64,000 nt of DNA from contig CM064432.1 in NCBI GenBank assembly GCA_032690845.1, positions 58,030,071-58,094,070 of the forward strand. Direction: 5' to 3'. Positions 1-10,703 of the stretch are shown one piece after another (positions within the stretch are counted from its first letter, which is position 1; every line of letters starts with the position of its first letter). The DNA is from Eleusine coracana subsp. coracana (Eukaryota > Streptophyta > Magnoliopsida > Poales > Poaceae). The position numbers and the translations under genes were made by a program. The notes under the pieces were generated by a model. The model was given only the letters and a program-made list of their open reading frames with translations, searched no databases and was not told the DNA's origin.

Positions 1-918
1 TCAGCGACGGGGTTGCGGAAGCTCGTGGAGGACCTCATCGAGCTCATCGCGACGCCGAACGTCTCTGACCTGTACCCTTTCCTCCGACGTCTTGACTTGC
101 AAGGATGGCATCGGTTTGCAGCCAAGCGCCTGGAGAAAATCTTCTGCATCTTGGATGGCATAGTCGACCGTCGAGTTGAAAAGCTAAGTTCCTCATCCAA
201 GGATACCAGACTGATGAACGACTTCCTCGACGCGCTCATCGAACTCATGTCCTCGGGCAAAATAACACGCGACAACATCTCAGCCATCTTGTTCGACTTG
301 TTCACGGCCGGGAGCGACACCATCGCCATCACGGTGGAGTGGGCGATGGCCGAGCTGCTCCGCAACCCGAGCATCATGGACAAGGCACGCGCCGAGATCA
401 AAGGCGTCCTCGGAGACAAGGAAACCATCGAGGAGCCTGACGCCGCGAGCTTACCGTATCTTCAAGCCGTTGTGAAGGAGGCGATGCGGCTGCACCCCGT
501 GGCGCCAATCATGTTGCCGCACAAGGCCGTGGAGGACGGCGTCGAGGTCTGCGGCTACGCGGTGCCCCAGGGCGCCACGGTGATCTTCAATGTGTGGGCG
601 ATCATGCGTGACCCGGCGATCTGGGACAGACCGGACGTGTTCGTGCCTGAGCGCTGGTTCTTGGACAGGGCAGCCGAAGTGGACTTCAAAGGGAAGGATT
701 TCGAGTTCATCCCGTTCGGGTCCGGACGGCGGATGTGCCCCGGCCTGCCGATGGCGGAGCGCGTCGTGCCGCACATACTGGCTTCGCTGCTGCACGCGTT
801 CGAGTGGCGACTGCCGGACGGCGCGTCGTCGGCCGAGCAGCTGGACGTGACGGAGAAGTTCACCACAGCAAACGTCATGGCTGTCCCTCTCAGGGCCGTG
901 CCCGTCGCGATTACATAA
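1..918 (+). CDS. Cytochrome P450, CYP76M-like, 5' end cut by window edge
   Basis: Reading frame is open from the first base and ends at TAA 916-918, so this is the C-terminal ~305 residues of a P450 whose start lies outside the window. Visible: I-helix oxygen-activation motif AGSDT, ExxR (KEAMR), a PERW-type motif and the heme loop FGSGRRMCPG with the proximal cysteine. No intron. Closest relative is the full-length gene at 1834-3348: bases 1-321 are identical to 2428-2748, then the two diverge abruptly. CYP76-family enzymes are ER-bound monooxygenases using NADPH-P450 reductase; CYP76M members in rice hydroxylate diterpenoids. That function is known for the family and only inferred here. Whether the missing 5' part is intact cannot be seen. 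Confidence 0.9.
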   Translation, partial: SATGLRKLVEDLIELIATPNVSDLYPFLRRLDLQGWHRFAAKRLEKIFCILDGIVDRRVEKLSSSSKDTRLMNDFLDALIELMSSGKITRDNISAILFDLFTAGSDTIAITVEWAMAELLRNPSIMDKARAEIKGVLGDKETIEEPDAASLPYLQAVVKEAMRLHPVAPIMLPHKAVEDGVEVCGYAVPQGATVIFNVWAIMRDPAIWDRPDVFVPERWFLDRAAEVDFKGKDFEFIPFGSGRRMCPGLPMAERVVPHILASLLHAFEWRLPDGASSAEQLDVTEKFTTANVMAVPLRAVPVAIT

Positions 919-1449
919 TATAATGCCCAATCAACTTGTGCTGGAATCGGAATGGGCGACCGTCGAATTGTATCAATTGTTCACATGCTTATTTCTTGCT
1001 GCCTCTGTTCACGCAAGGGAGTCTATCCTGGAGTCCTGGACATGGGTGTTTTGCAAATGGTTAGGAAACTTTCGGGTGGTTGCGATAACGTTTCCTTGCT
1101 CTGCAGTTCGAAACATTACACGTCGATATCGTTCTGAAACAGAGCACCTATTTTGGCAGAGACATCCTTCAGTTTATGGCGGGGAGCCTTCGAGCTACTT
1201 CCAACGAGATGGGCGAGCTTCACGAGAGAAGTCGCCAGCTACCCATATCTTGATGGTTTTCTTGTGGAGCCGAAGTGTGCCACGCGCATAACAGTGTAGC
1301 CATAGGAGCGAGCAGCCAGGGACCATACGCTTGCAAAAGCCATGCGCCGAGATCACAGGGGTCCTTTCGTCATCCAGAACACCCTGATGGTAGATATTGC
1401 TACTCTGTGGTTTTCCATCGATGGTGGAGGTTTGTCTAGCTGAGTTGTT

Positions 1450-1452
<3 letters not shown>

Positions 1453-1494
<42 letters not shown>
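1453..1494. repeat. (TC)21 microsatellite
   Basis: An uninterrupted TC dinucleotide run of 42 bp, flanked on both sides by the short string GAGTTGTTTTATCTC. It is a candidate length-polymorphic marker. Confidence 0.97.
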
Positions 1495-1498
<4 letters not shown>

Positions 1499-1776
1499 GA
1501 GGGATGAGTTGTTTTATCTCTTTAGTTTTAGCTGCTTATAGCCATCGCCTACACCGGAGAAGAATACGGGGCGCGTTCGTGTCCCTAAGTTAGATTGCAT
1601 TTTTACGCTTGCTTCTCTTTCATTTCTTCCGTGCAAGAAAAGTACCTACAGCTCTACCATTATGACTGATGAAGACATGTGGTAAAAGTTGGGTCAAAAC
1701 GTTGTTTGAAATTGGAAACAGTAAAAATATGATGAAATAAAAACAACCACGCCAAAAATAGCTACTAGTCCCAGTA

Positions 1777-1787
1777 TTTTATATGTA
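1777..1787 (+). promoter_or_regulatory. TATA-like box of P450 gene 2
   Basis: TTTTATATGTA lies about 47-57 bp upstream of the ATG at 1834. Spacing and composition fit a plant core promoter with a short 5' UTR. No transcript evidence. Confidence 0.4.
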
Positions 1788-1833
1788 TGGATTTAACGCC
1801 CACTGAAGTAGCTCGCCTATACCCCTCAAAAAA

Positions 1834-3348
1834 ATGGAGCGCGATCTCTGGCTTCTATGGGCAGCACTGGCTATCTCGCTTCTCTACTACCTGATGACCT
1901 TCCTGAGACGACCTTCGCGCAATGGACGCCAGCCGCTTGGCCCCAGGCCACTTCCAGTCATAGGCAATCTCCTCGACCTGCGCGGCAACCTCCATCACAC
2001 GCTCGCGCACCTGGCACGGGTTCACGGCTCCGTCATGTTCCTCAAGATGGGCCTCACAACGACCGTGGTCATCTCCTCTTCCGACGCGGCGAGGGAGGCC
2101 TTCACGAAGCACGACCGGCGTCTCGCTGCACGCGCTGTCCCGGACGCCATCAACATCCCTGGGTACAGGGACCTGTCCATGGTATGGATGCCCAGCTCGG
2201 ACCCGCTCTGGAAGACCTTGCGCGGCATCGTAGGCTCGCATGTCTTCTCCCCTCGTAGCCTCGCTGCGACCCGCGACGTCCGCGAACGCAAGGTGCGTGA
2301 GTTGATAAGTTACTTCCGTGACCGCGCCGGGCAGGAAGTCGACGTCGGCCAGGGCGTGTACGGCGGCGTGCTCAACCTCGTGTCGACCGCTCTCTTCTCT
2401 GTTGATGTCGTCGACGTTGGTGCCGATTCAGCGACGGGGTTGCGGAAGCTCGTGGAGGACCTCATCGAGCTCATCGCGACGCCGAACGTCTCTGACCTGT
2501 ACCCTTTCCTCCGACGTCTTGACTTGCAAGGATGGCATCGGTTTGCAGCCAAGCGCCTGGAGAAAATCTTCTGCATCTTGGATGGCATAGTCGACCGTCG
2601 AGTTGAAAAGCTAAGTTCCTCATCCAAGGATACCAGACTGATGAACGACTTCCTCGACGCGCTCATCGAACTCATGTCCTCGGGCAAAATAACACGCGAC
2701 AACATCTCAGCCATCTTGTTCGACTTGTTCACGGCCGGGAGCGACACCGTTGCGGTAACGGTGGAGTGGGCATTGGCCGAGCTGATCCGCAACCCGAGCA
2801 TCATGGCCAAGGCACGCGCCGAGATCAAAGGCGTCCTCGGAGACAAGGAAACCATCGAGGAGCACGACGTGACGGGCATGCCGTACCTCCAGGCCGTGGT
2901 CAAGGAGGCGATGCGGATGCACCCTGTGGCGCCAATTATGTTACCGCACCAGGCAGTGGAGGATGGCGTCGAGATCGGCGGCTACACGGTGCCCAAGGGC
3001 AGCACGGTGATTTTCAATGTGTGGGCCATTATGCGCGATCCGGCGGCGTGGGAGAGGCCCGACGAGTTCGTGCCCGAGCGCTGGTTGTTGCAAGGTAGTA
3101 GAGCGGCAGAGGTGGATTTCAGAGGTAAAGATTTCCAGTTCATCCCATTCGGGTCCGGCCGGAGGATGTGCCCTGGCGTGCCGATGGCAGAGCGCGTCGT
3201 GCCGTTGGTTCTGGCGTCACTGCTGCACGCGTTTGAGTGGAACCTGCCAAGTGGCATGTCCTCCGAGCAGCTAGATGTGAGCGAAAAATTTACCACGGCC
3301 AACGTCATGGCCGTCCCTCTCAAGGCCGTGCCCGTCGCGATTAACTGA
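1834..3348 (+). CDS. Cytochrome P450, CYP76M-like, full length
   Basis: Single-exon ORF of 504 codons, the usual length for a plant A-type P450. Start: ATG after an A-rich stretch, giving an N-terminal membrane anchor (about residues 4-23), then basic residues and the hinge GPRPLPVIGNL. Further motifs: AGSDT in the I-helix (about 302-306), KEAMR ExxR (about 358-361), FVPERW, and heme loop FGSGRRMCPG (about 439-448). All catalytic landmarks are present, so the gene looks functional. Expected role: ER-bound monooxygenase of specialised metabolism, most similar in pattern to grass CYP76M enzymes (some act on labdane-type diterpenes); the substrate is unknown. It sits in a tandem array with the copies at 1-918 and 11578-13074 and shares a perfectly identical 321-bp block with the first. 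Confidence 0.92.
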   Translation: MERDLWLLWAALAISLLYYLMTFLRRPSRNGRQPLGPRPLPVIGNLLDLRGNLHHTLAHLARVHGSVMFLKMGLTTTVVISSSDAAREAFTKHDRRLAARAVPDAINIPGYRDLSMVWMPSSDPLWKTLRGIVGSHVFSPRSLAATRDVRERKVRELISYFRDRAGQEVDVGQGVYGGVLNLVSTALFSVDVVDVGADSATGLRKLVEDLIELIATPNVSDLYPFLRRLDLQGWHRFAAKRLEKIFCILDGIVDRRVEKLSSSSKDTRLMNDFLDALIELMSSGKITRDNISAILFDLFTAGSDTVAVTVEWALAELIRNPSIMAKARAEIKGVLGDKETIEEHDVTGMPYLQAVVKEAMRMHPVAPIMLPHQAVEDGVEIGGYTVPKGSTVIFNVWAIMRDPAAWERPDEFVPERWLLQGSRAAEVDFRGKDFQFIPFGSGRRMCPGVPMAERVVPLVLASLLHAFEWNLPSGMSSEQLDVSEKFTTANVMAVPLKAVPVAIN

Positions 3349-5128
3349 AGAATGTCGAATCAATGGCTACTGTCTCTGTTAGGAAATAAATCATGCCATC
3401 GCCATGGTGTGTTCCTGGCGTGCGTTGTGTCTGTGCGCATGTGTGCACATACCATGGCGGAAGAGCTTCGGTAATCGGGAGAGTAGGCACCAACTACCCA
3501 TATCTTCATGTCACGTGTTCCTCTGGGTTCCCGAGGTCAATTTGTTCTGATAAATTACATGAAAAATGTTACTCTCATTAGAAGTTTCATTCTGACAATG
3601 CATACTGTAATCTGTCATTGTGTAAATTTGATATTCAACAAATACTTAGGCTACTCTCATTGAAAGTTTTATTCTTATTAAATAGGGTGTCATGTCATTA
3701 TTTTAGATGATGTGGTAAAAAATTAATAAGAAAAAAGAAGAAAGAGTTTTATCTAGATGAAACTATATCTACAGTGTTTTCAAGAAAGTTATTTCTTACA
3801 TGTGTTGTGTAGGAAACAACAAAATGAAACTACGCATTATAGCTATATGGTTTCAATCATTCTTTGTTACTTATGTGATATTTTAAAAACAACAAAATAA
3901 AACTCTCCGTTGGGACTAGTGTTTGAACACCAATTAATTGCGGGTCCAAAATAAATAGTTGCAACATGTAATCTGTAAAGATGATTTCCTCTTTCTTATA
4001 TAATAACTTAAACAAGTTTTTTGTTACAGCTAAAATTTTTACATACTAGTAGATGAATATGCATTATCCATCCATGCCTATTTTTTATATTCTTGTACCA
4101 TTAATGTTTCTAGTGCAAATCTTCCACAAGACGCCAGAGCAGCACCTAGAGGTGTGGGATTTTTGGAGTGTGAAGTGTAAACCCATTAAAATGTATTCAT
4201 ATTGGTTTTCTTTGCTTGCCTACGCATGAGAAAATTCATCTCAATTAATGTATTTATATTTGGTAGTGCAATAAATTTTATTTCATGGATCTCGATGCCC
4301 TTATTCAAATATATTATCAAATTGAAATGCAAAATCGTATGCACCCCTGCACAAGATTACTCTAACATCTATATACAATAATAAGTAATTTTCTTTGATA
4401 CTGATGTAGCAAAAGAACAGCAAAGTTCATATTTAGTCAAGTGCATGTTGAAGTATACATTAATCTTTCAACTATGGATGTAGCACTCTATTCCAAAATT
4501 GTTGTTATCATTGTCATTATGTTTGATGATTTGTCTTATTCAAAATATTTATTCAAATATAAAAAATTATAAGTTATATTTAAATTTTCTCTAGTGTTAA
4601 AACAAATTATAAGAAAATACATGATAATTTTTAAAACTTTTTAAATAAGATAAATGGTCAAAGGTAACAAAAAAATAGAATGGAGGAAATACTATATTGT
4701 AACATTTTGGCTTATTGAGATTAGGGTCGTAATGACCTATGAGCCCTTATATGTCTCATGAGGTATTAATTTAGATCCACCTTACAAATCTGTGAGAGGA
4801 AGGACAACATATAAGTTTCAACATCATTAAAGATATGTTAACCCTTTTATGTGAAATAAGAGCAAAAATATAAAGAAGTTGATGAAGCATGTGGGGTCTA
4901 CTCAAAATTTAAGACAAGCTCAGACAGATTTGGACTTAAGGGTATTACACATATGGAATAGATTACATTTTTTCTTGCGCCCAATCATTCTTTGGGCATT
5001 ACGTTGGACTAAATTTGTCTTCTCTCAATTAGAATAAATTTGTCTCTCTAGTATTCTGTTATTGTAACTTTTTTACACAATCGTCCTAGCAATCCTTACT
5101 TTATGTGATGGAGACTATGTTATATATA
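3349..5128. other. AT-rich intergenic spacer
   Basis: No gene recognised. The first part is the 3' flank of P450 gene 2. The rest is AT-rich and includes a degenerate Stowaway-like MITE (4485-4690), reported separately. No other structure is firm enough to name. Confidence 0.5.
4485..4690. mobile_element. Degenerate Stowaway-like MITE
   Basis: The left end, CTCTATTCCAAAATTGTTG, and a right end containing TAGAATGGAGGAAATA are decayed versions of the Stowaway inverted repeats seen intact at 37748-37980. The interior shares the TTATTCAAAATATTTA-type AT-rich sequence with that element. Terminal bases and the TA duplication are eroded, so limits are approximate. Confidence 0.5.
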
Positions 5129-5165
5129 CTAGTTTGATACCCCCGCATTTGTTGTGGAACATTTG
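5129..5165 (-). mobile_element. Helitron 3' terminus (minus strand)
   Basis: Read on the minus strand, a small imperfect hairpin (CCACA-ACAAA-TGCGG) is followed about 10 nt later by the terminal CTAG and then T, as expected for Helitron 3' ends inserted between A and T. The string between hairpin and CTAG (GGGGTATCAAA) resembles that of the plus-strand Helitron ending at 10466, suggesting one family. The element would extend to higher coordinates, possibly to a weak 5'-end candidate at about 6420, and would then contain the GAD fragment. Confidence 0.5.
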
Positions 5166-5578
5166 TATAGATTATTAGCTACATAAAGATATTAACACTT
5201 TATTGGTAACTAAACAATAAAAATATGGCCCGCAACCTAGAATTAAAGCATGCTGAAAGCCCGAGAGGTTCTTCGTTATATCATGGCAATTAGGGATAAA
5301 ACGCTTAACCAATCTAACGATTACATAAATCCCATAATTCGTTTCTCTTATTGGCTACTATATTTGGAGGAAATTACTTCAGACTTTTAATTTTCATGAA
5401 TTTTTTTGTTGCTATATGAAGCATGTGCTAATATATGCTTCTTGGACAGGGAAAAAATAATCAGTGATGTTTGTTTTCCAAAATAACTGAATGTGTATTG
5501 TTTTATATTATACTTATAAAAATAGATGTGTATTGTTTCCCACATAGCGTACACATCATTCGTAGGGTCCACACATTT

Positions 5579-5950
5579 CAGAAGACACATCAGCAGGGGC
5601 CGGTCTTCTTCTTGTCCACCGCCTTCCTCCAGCGCGTGGCGATCTCCCCCTGGATCTTCATGACGCTCTTCCCTGCCACGACGCCGTCGTCGCTCTGCGC
5701 GACGGCGACGCTGGCCACCTTCACGGCATGGGTGGCGCGCGCGTCCAGCTCGTGCAGGACCTTCACGATATCGGAGACGAGCCGCTCGGCCAGGCTTTGG
5801 CTGAAGTCCTCCTCTGACCACGACGCGGAGGACAACCACGTGCTCGGCGTTGGGGGGCATGGTGTAGGCCGAAACGATCCAGCCGAAGCGGCGCAGGTTC
5901 TCGGAGACGTCAAACACGGTGAACGCGCTGCTGTCCTTAGCGAGAAGAAA
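5579..5950 (-). pseudogene. Glutamate decarboxylase C-terminal fragment (captured last-exon copy)
   Basis: About 370 bp nearly identical to the terminal exon of the GAD gene at 19625-20098, same coding strand, covering the end of the catalytic fold and the whole calmodulin-binding tail (KKKTGPC terminus). Homology starts just beyond the stop codon (shared CAGAAGACACATCAG) and stops inside the exon near 5950. A 1-bp insertion near 5814 (TCCTCCTCTGACC against TCCTCCCTGACG) breaks the frame, and no upstream exons are present. It is therefore a truncated, non-functional copy. The Helitron-like 3' end just outside it suggests Helitron capture (inference). Confidence 0.9.
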
Positions 5951-6420
5951 ATTAAAATTACCCACCTCACTATCTATTTAATAATAAAAGGAGATGAACT
6001 ATCTACCATATAGCCTAAAAAAGAGAGAAAGATAATCATACAGGCTGCTGAGATTTCTTGAATCGCCAAGGCAGTCAAAGAAAAGCTGCAAATCCAAGCC
6101 CAGCCGTTTCAGCTGTCAAGCAAGCTGCCGACGACCGCAATGTGTTTGGATGCTTGCCACCAATTTGTTTTCCTTTTCTTTCCACAGGTCAGAGTTTCTT
6201 TTGCCGGTTCATCTATTTGTTGCAACGGTTGCATAGTCTATTATTTAGTTCGTTTCTTATATTTGCGATTGCTCTATTACTGTATTACATGATCTAGTAT
6301 CAAAAGTGTTTTTTTTTTGTCTCACTTCGGTGTCAAATACACTTTTAATTATCAATGCATTATCTTAAAAATTAATATGTAAAAATACATGAAAACGATG
6401 CAACATACTATATTGATAGA

Positions 6421-8225
6421 TGATCTTATAAAAAGGGACCTCAGGCACACATGTTCCTTGCATGAACAAAATAAAGACTTAAAACCAATTTTTTTTAAAA
6501 GGAAGTTTAACATTTTGCTGCACTTACGTGTTACAGGAATTTTACTTTCCATGTGAGATAAAATGATTATATGTAGGTACACGATGAATGAAGTTTATAT
6601 TCGAACCGATAAAGACACATCATTAATTTGCATTGGTTATGTATGAATTTGACTCTTTCTATTATTAATGTAAACTACTTGGACTTTTTTAATATATATT
6701 AATCAGTATTGGACTAGAGGTTATTTTTATATAATTAACTGTCCTGTCACACAACAAAACTTTAATTTGCCGCACAAATGACACTTCAAGTGTTAGTGAC
6801 ACCATCAAATCATCGCCTGTTTTCCACAAGGAGCTGATTGTGGGAATCTGCATGGAGGAAAGATGCATCCTTTTAAACATAACATACGAGGCCATGTCAT
6901 CTCTTTTTTTTTCCCTAAGATGATGCTTTGATTTGATACCTTGCCAAAATGTATGATCCATAAAAACAAAAAAAAAACTGGGCAAGAGATAATAGCTGAC
7001 TTTTTGGTTTCTTGTCACGTGTTACTTTTGGGTTACGTGATATTTATTTTGTTTCATTCAGCTAACTTGACACTTGAAGTTTGAGTGACACCATTAAATC
7101 ATCGCCTGTTTTCCTCAACGACCTGATGATTGGAATCTACATGGAGCAAAGATGCATCCTTTTACATATAACATATGAGGCCAGGTTAGATCTCACTTTT
7201 TTTCGTGAGACAATGTTTTGTTTTGATATATATTAGTACCCTGTGAGTTTCTGTACAAAACTTTCTGGCTGCCATGAACATATAATAAATAAATAAAATT
7301 GGCCCGGTGCTATGAAGATGCATCCTTTTAAATATCACATATGAGGCCAGGTCATAGCTCACTTTTTTTCCTAGGACAATGTTTTTTTTTATACACTGGT
7401 ACTCGGTGAGTTTCTGTAGACAACAATTTATATCTTCCATGAACATATAATAGATAAAAAAAAAACCTGGCCAGAAGGTAATAGCTGACTTTTGGGTTTC
7501 TTGCCATGTTTTACTTCGAGTTATGTGACATTTATTTTGTTCCCTTCAACAAGTTTTTTTTTTACCATTCAATAGTGCAGGAGTTACTTGTAAGCAAGCA
7601 GATGAAAAACATAGAAATAGTGTCCTATACTATATGTCCCACATGACAGAGCATAGTAATATACGAGGAATTCAGTTAATAGAACCCAGAAAAAAACTTT
7701 AAAGAAAGGAAATAAACAGAGAGTGAAAAGGGAAGGTACGCAAATTTGATTTTAGACAATGTTCTGAGCATATTCAGATGTACATACTGTGTGGTTACTA
7801 AAAAAATGTTTTCCTAGAAATATTCCTACAAAAACATATATTCGTTATATGAAGATTTTGTAAGACATAGAGATATATGAATATTCATATAAAATTCTAC
7901 AAATCAGAGGACATTAGAGTGGTTTAACACAATAATGTATAACTTCACACACATCATCTTGGCATAACAAAAGAACTTTTTTTCATGTTCCAAGATCGGG
8001 GTAGCATTTTCATTTATTCATTTACAGTCAAGAAAAATCAATAATGAAAACAAAACCATGGATAAATATCTTTCACACAGTTGATATGATCTAAAGCTAA
8101 ATCCAATTAATAATAAAACAATAGTGCTACAATTAAAAAATTAAGTTAATCTATACAGTTGTACCACAATACCATGAGAAAATAATGTACAATACCTGAG
8201 CATTAGATATCTTAAGAGATGACAT
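6421..8225. other. AT-rich spacer with degenerate repeats
   Basis: No gene recognised. Short ORFs on the minus strand at 6689-7446 are products of the repeated sequence described at 6765-7555 rather than proteins. The remainder is AT-rich without domains. Confidence 0.5.
6765..7555. repeat. Three diverged tandem units
   Basis: Three units begin near 6780, 7085 and 7310. Shared landmarks include AAATCATCGCCTGTTTTCC (units 1 and 2), AAGATGCATCCTTTTA followed by an ATATGAGGCCAGGT-like stretch (all three), and TAATAGCTGACTTTTTGGTTTCTTG (units 1 and 3). Unit 2 lacks the right part and unit 3 lacks the left, which looks like an old unequal-exchange series. Confidence 0.75.
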
Positions 8226-8420
8226 TTCTACTACGATGTCTAGAAAATTAGAGAAATAATCTAAAAATTCTCACAAAAAAGCAAAATATCTAACCATCCA
8301 TTACCACATCACATATCTAAGAAAGGAAATCTGGCCCTCAATTCTCTTTCTATTGGATCCTCACGTAAACGCACCTCATGCCATCTAATCTAAAATTATC
8401 GATAATCTCAGAGGACTTTC
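8226..8420. repeat. Dispersed ~200-bp direct repeat, copy 1
   Basis: Matches 9686-9890 in the same orientation along its whole length with scattered substitutions (shared blocks GATGACATTTCTA, GTCTAGAAAATTAGAGAAATA, AAATCTGGCCCTCAATTCT). Probably part of a mobile element family; no ends were recognised. Confidence 0.85.
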
Positions 8421-8753
8421 GTGTACCTCTTCCTCATCTCCATAACGTACTAAAACTAAAGAGGCTTGCTGTGTGCACTTGAGTCTCAAACCCTAGATCG
8501 ACTACAGCCGTCAGACCCTGGCCATGACAATGCTATTTAATCCAATAGGTCTGGATGCATCAAGGAGTTGTTAGATCCTATCTAACTTTTCCTTATCGTG
8601 ATGGAGTATTGGAGTCATCCTATATATCCAATAGGCCTGGACACATCAAGGAGCAATGAATGAAAGGAATACGTGGTTGTTATGATGGAGTATTGGAGTC
8701 ATCTTTGCCATAGGCATGGACCGCCATGAATCCACAACTTTCCCCCAACGACA

Positions 8754-8845
8754 CAGACTTCGAATCTCTCTTTTGGTTATCTGCATCTGCATCTGGTAAC
8801 AGACTTCGAATCTCTCTTTTGGTTATCTGCATCTGCATCTGGTAA
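8754..8845. repeat. Perfect 46-bp tandem duplication
   Basis: Two identical 46-bp units (8754-8799 and 8800-8845), each ending in a doubled CTGCAT hexamer. Absence of any mismatch implies a recent event or recent homogenisation. Confidence 0.97.
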
Positions 8846-9685
8846 CCACCGTGCCTGGGATTCATCTCCAATATCACTGACAGGCTGTTGTAATTAAGCC
8901 CTTCAGCAATTACGGACATTGCCGAGACTGTCGAGATAGTCATGCCGTCTGCTATGATTGCTTAAATTACGCCATCAGACAGCAAGGATGCTGTCAAGCG
9001 TAGCAACGTGCTTCTAGTCAATTTTGTTTTCTTTTCTCCATCAGGTCAGAATTTCACTTGCCAGTATATCCGTTGCAGATTTATTTATGTTCTACTTGTC
9101 AACCTTGCCTGGTCTTGCTATAGGCACGATTGTGCATTCTTATTGACTTTCCTTTCTTATGTTACTACCATAGGTATGCAAGCAAACAAAGATAAATGGC
9201 TTAAGTCATCCATTAGTTTTTGTAAATGTCTCACTTCTGTTAGATGAATTATTGCATATATAAAGTGTTTTTTAGTTTGGTGACTAACATATACTGTTAT
9301 AATTATGAGTGCATCATATGAAGAATTCACATAAATGCATGAGAGCAATTCACCATAATACCATAATGGATGAGGCATGTGTATTCCTTTCATCCATTGC
9401 ATCAGTGATAGATACTTAAATCAGTTTAATGAAGGGCAAGTTTATTTTGGTTCATAGCAAGAAATGCTGCACTTACTTTATATGAATTTTTCTTTCCCTG
9501 CAAGACAAATAATTGATAATAAGTAGCTTCTAACAACACAACTAACAAAGTTCCAATTTAAAACATCCTCAATGGAATAAATGAAATATCATTAATTTGA
9601 TTGTGCGCATAAGAAAATAGGACCTAATCAAAATTAACTTTATCTCTAGCAATATATTTTTTATAATTTATTTATTACTAAAAGG

Positions 9686-9890
9686 AGATGACATTTCTAT
9701 TATGATGTCTAGAAAATTAGAGAAATAGCCTAGAAATTCTCACAAAAAAGTAAAACATCTAACCATCCATCACCACATCACATATCTAAGGAAGGAAATC
9801 TGGCCCTCAATTCTATTTCCATTGGACTCTCACCTAAACACACCTCATGCCATCTAATCTAAATTATCGATAATCTCAGAAGACTTTCGG
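9686..9890. repeat. Dispersed ~200-bp direct repeat, copy 2
   Basis: Partner of the repeat at 8226-8420, lying just upstream of the Helitron at 9973. In addition, 6160-6250 and 9020-9100 resemble each other (both contain a TTTTCTTTTCT..CAGGTCAGA-like string), so this spacer was built from related duplicated blocks. Confidence 0.85.
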
Positions 9891-9972
9891 GTATTGAATA
9901 GTTGTACAGAGTTTGGTCCACGCACTTCTGCGGGCTACTTGACATAGAAGAAACAAATTTAACTGGTGTTGA

Positions 9973-10466
9973 TCTATATACTAATATAATGCGTATCAGA
10001 TATACCAATGGCTACCAATTTTCCGTATATTGTCATCTAATCCATATAATAGATGGGCTGAGAGTCACCTGGATGGATGATTCATGATTGATTCATTTCA
10101 TAAATTCTGATTCAAACTCTATTGTTTGACCTATATCAGTCGGCTCGTGCATTTTTTGAGGTTTTGAAATAGGTGTGTTTACCTTATATAATACTTTTTT
10201 GACCTTTTTTTATAATCTAGCAGCATGCTAGCTACAATTATTAATAAACACTCCTAGGTTCAATTCAAATTCGTAGAGTACCTGCTAGCATTATTTGAAA
10301 ACATTAAGTAGACCCCTTTTTACCTTTATCTAATATTTTTATTTATATTTTATTGTATTATATTGATTAAATACTACACTATAGAACAAAAGGTTAAGTG
10401 ATTCAATCATATTTTATTGTTCTTTTATGTCTAGCCGGCGCAACTGCGCGGGTCATACAATCTAGT
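9973..10466 (+). mobile_element. Small non-autonomous Helitron
   Basis: Starts with TCTATATACTAATATAATGC directly after an A, and ends with a GCGCA-AC-TGCGC hairpin followed 12 nt later by CTAG and then T. This is the canonical Helitron layout: no inverted repeats, no target duplication, A/T insertion site, TC start, hairpin plus CTRR end. The 494-bp interior codes for nothing recognisable, so it must depend on a Rep/helicase encoded elsewhere. Confidence 0.72.
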
Positions 10467-10703
10467 TATTTTAAATTATTGAAACTAAAATAACTTGTTA
10501 CAATTTTTAAAATTACCTACTATTATCATAATAAATATCTGAATACAGATTTATAAATTACCCACTGCGGTTCTTATAGAAAAACCTAAAATATTAGTTT
10601 ACAAGTTTTTAAAATTACCCAGCCAAAAGGAAAATAATAGTGACAAAAATATATTAACTAAAATAAATTAATGAAAAATTGATGATAATAACAATAAAAA
10701 TTA

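Larger units (their letters stand above)
919..1833. other. Spacer between P450 copies; 3' flank and promoter
   Basis: No gene recognised. It holds the 3' flank of the first P450, a TC microsatellite and, next to the downstream gene, an AT-rich stretch with a TATA-like TTTTATATGTA at about 1777-1787, some 50 bp before the ATG. ORFs of 61-122 codons here have no recognisable domain. Confidence 0.5.

Noticed and set aside
451..930. 159-codon minus-strand ORF opposite the first P450
   Set aside because: Mirror-image ORF of GC-rich codons; the same pattern recurs opposite every P450 copy.
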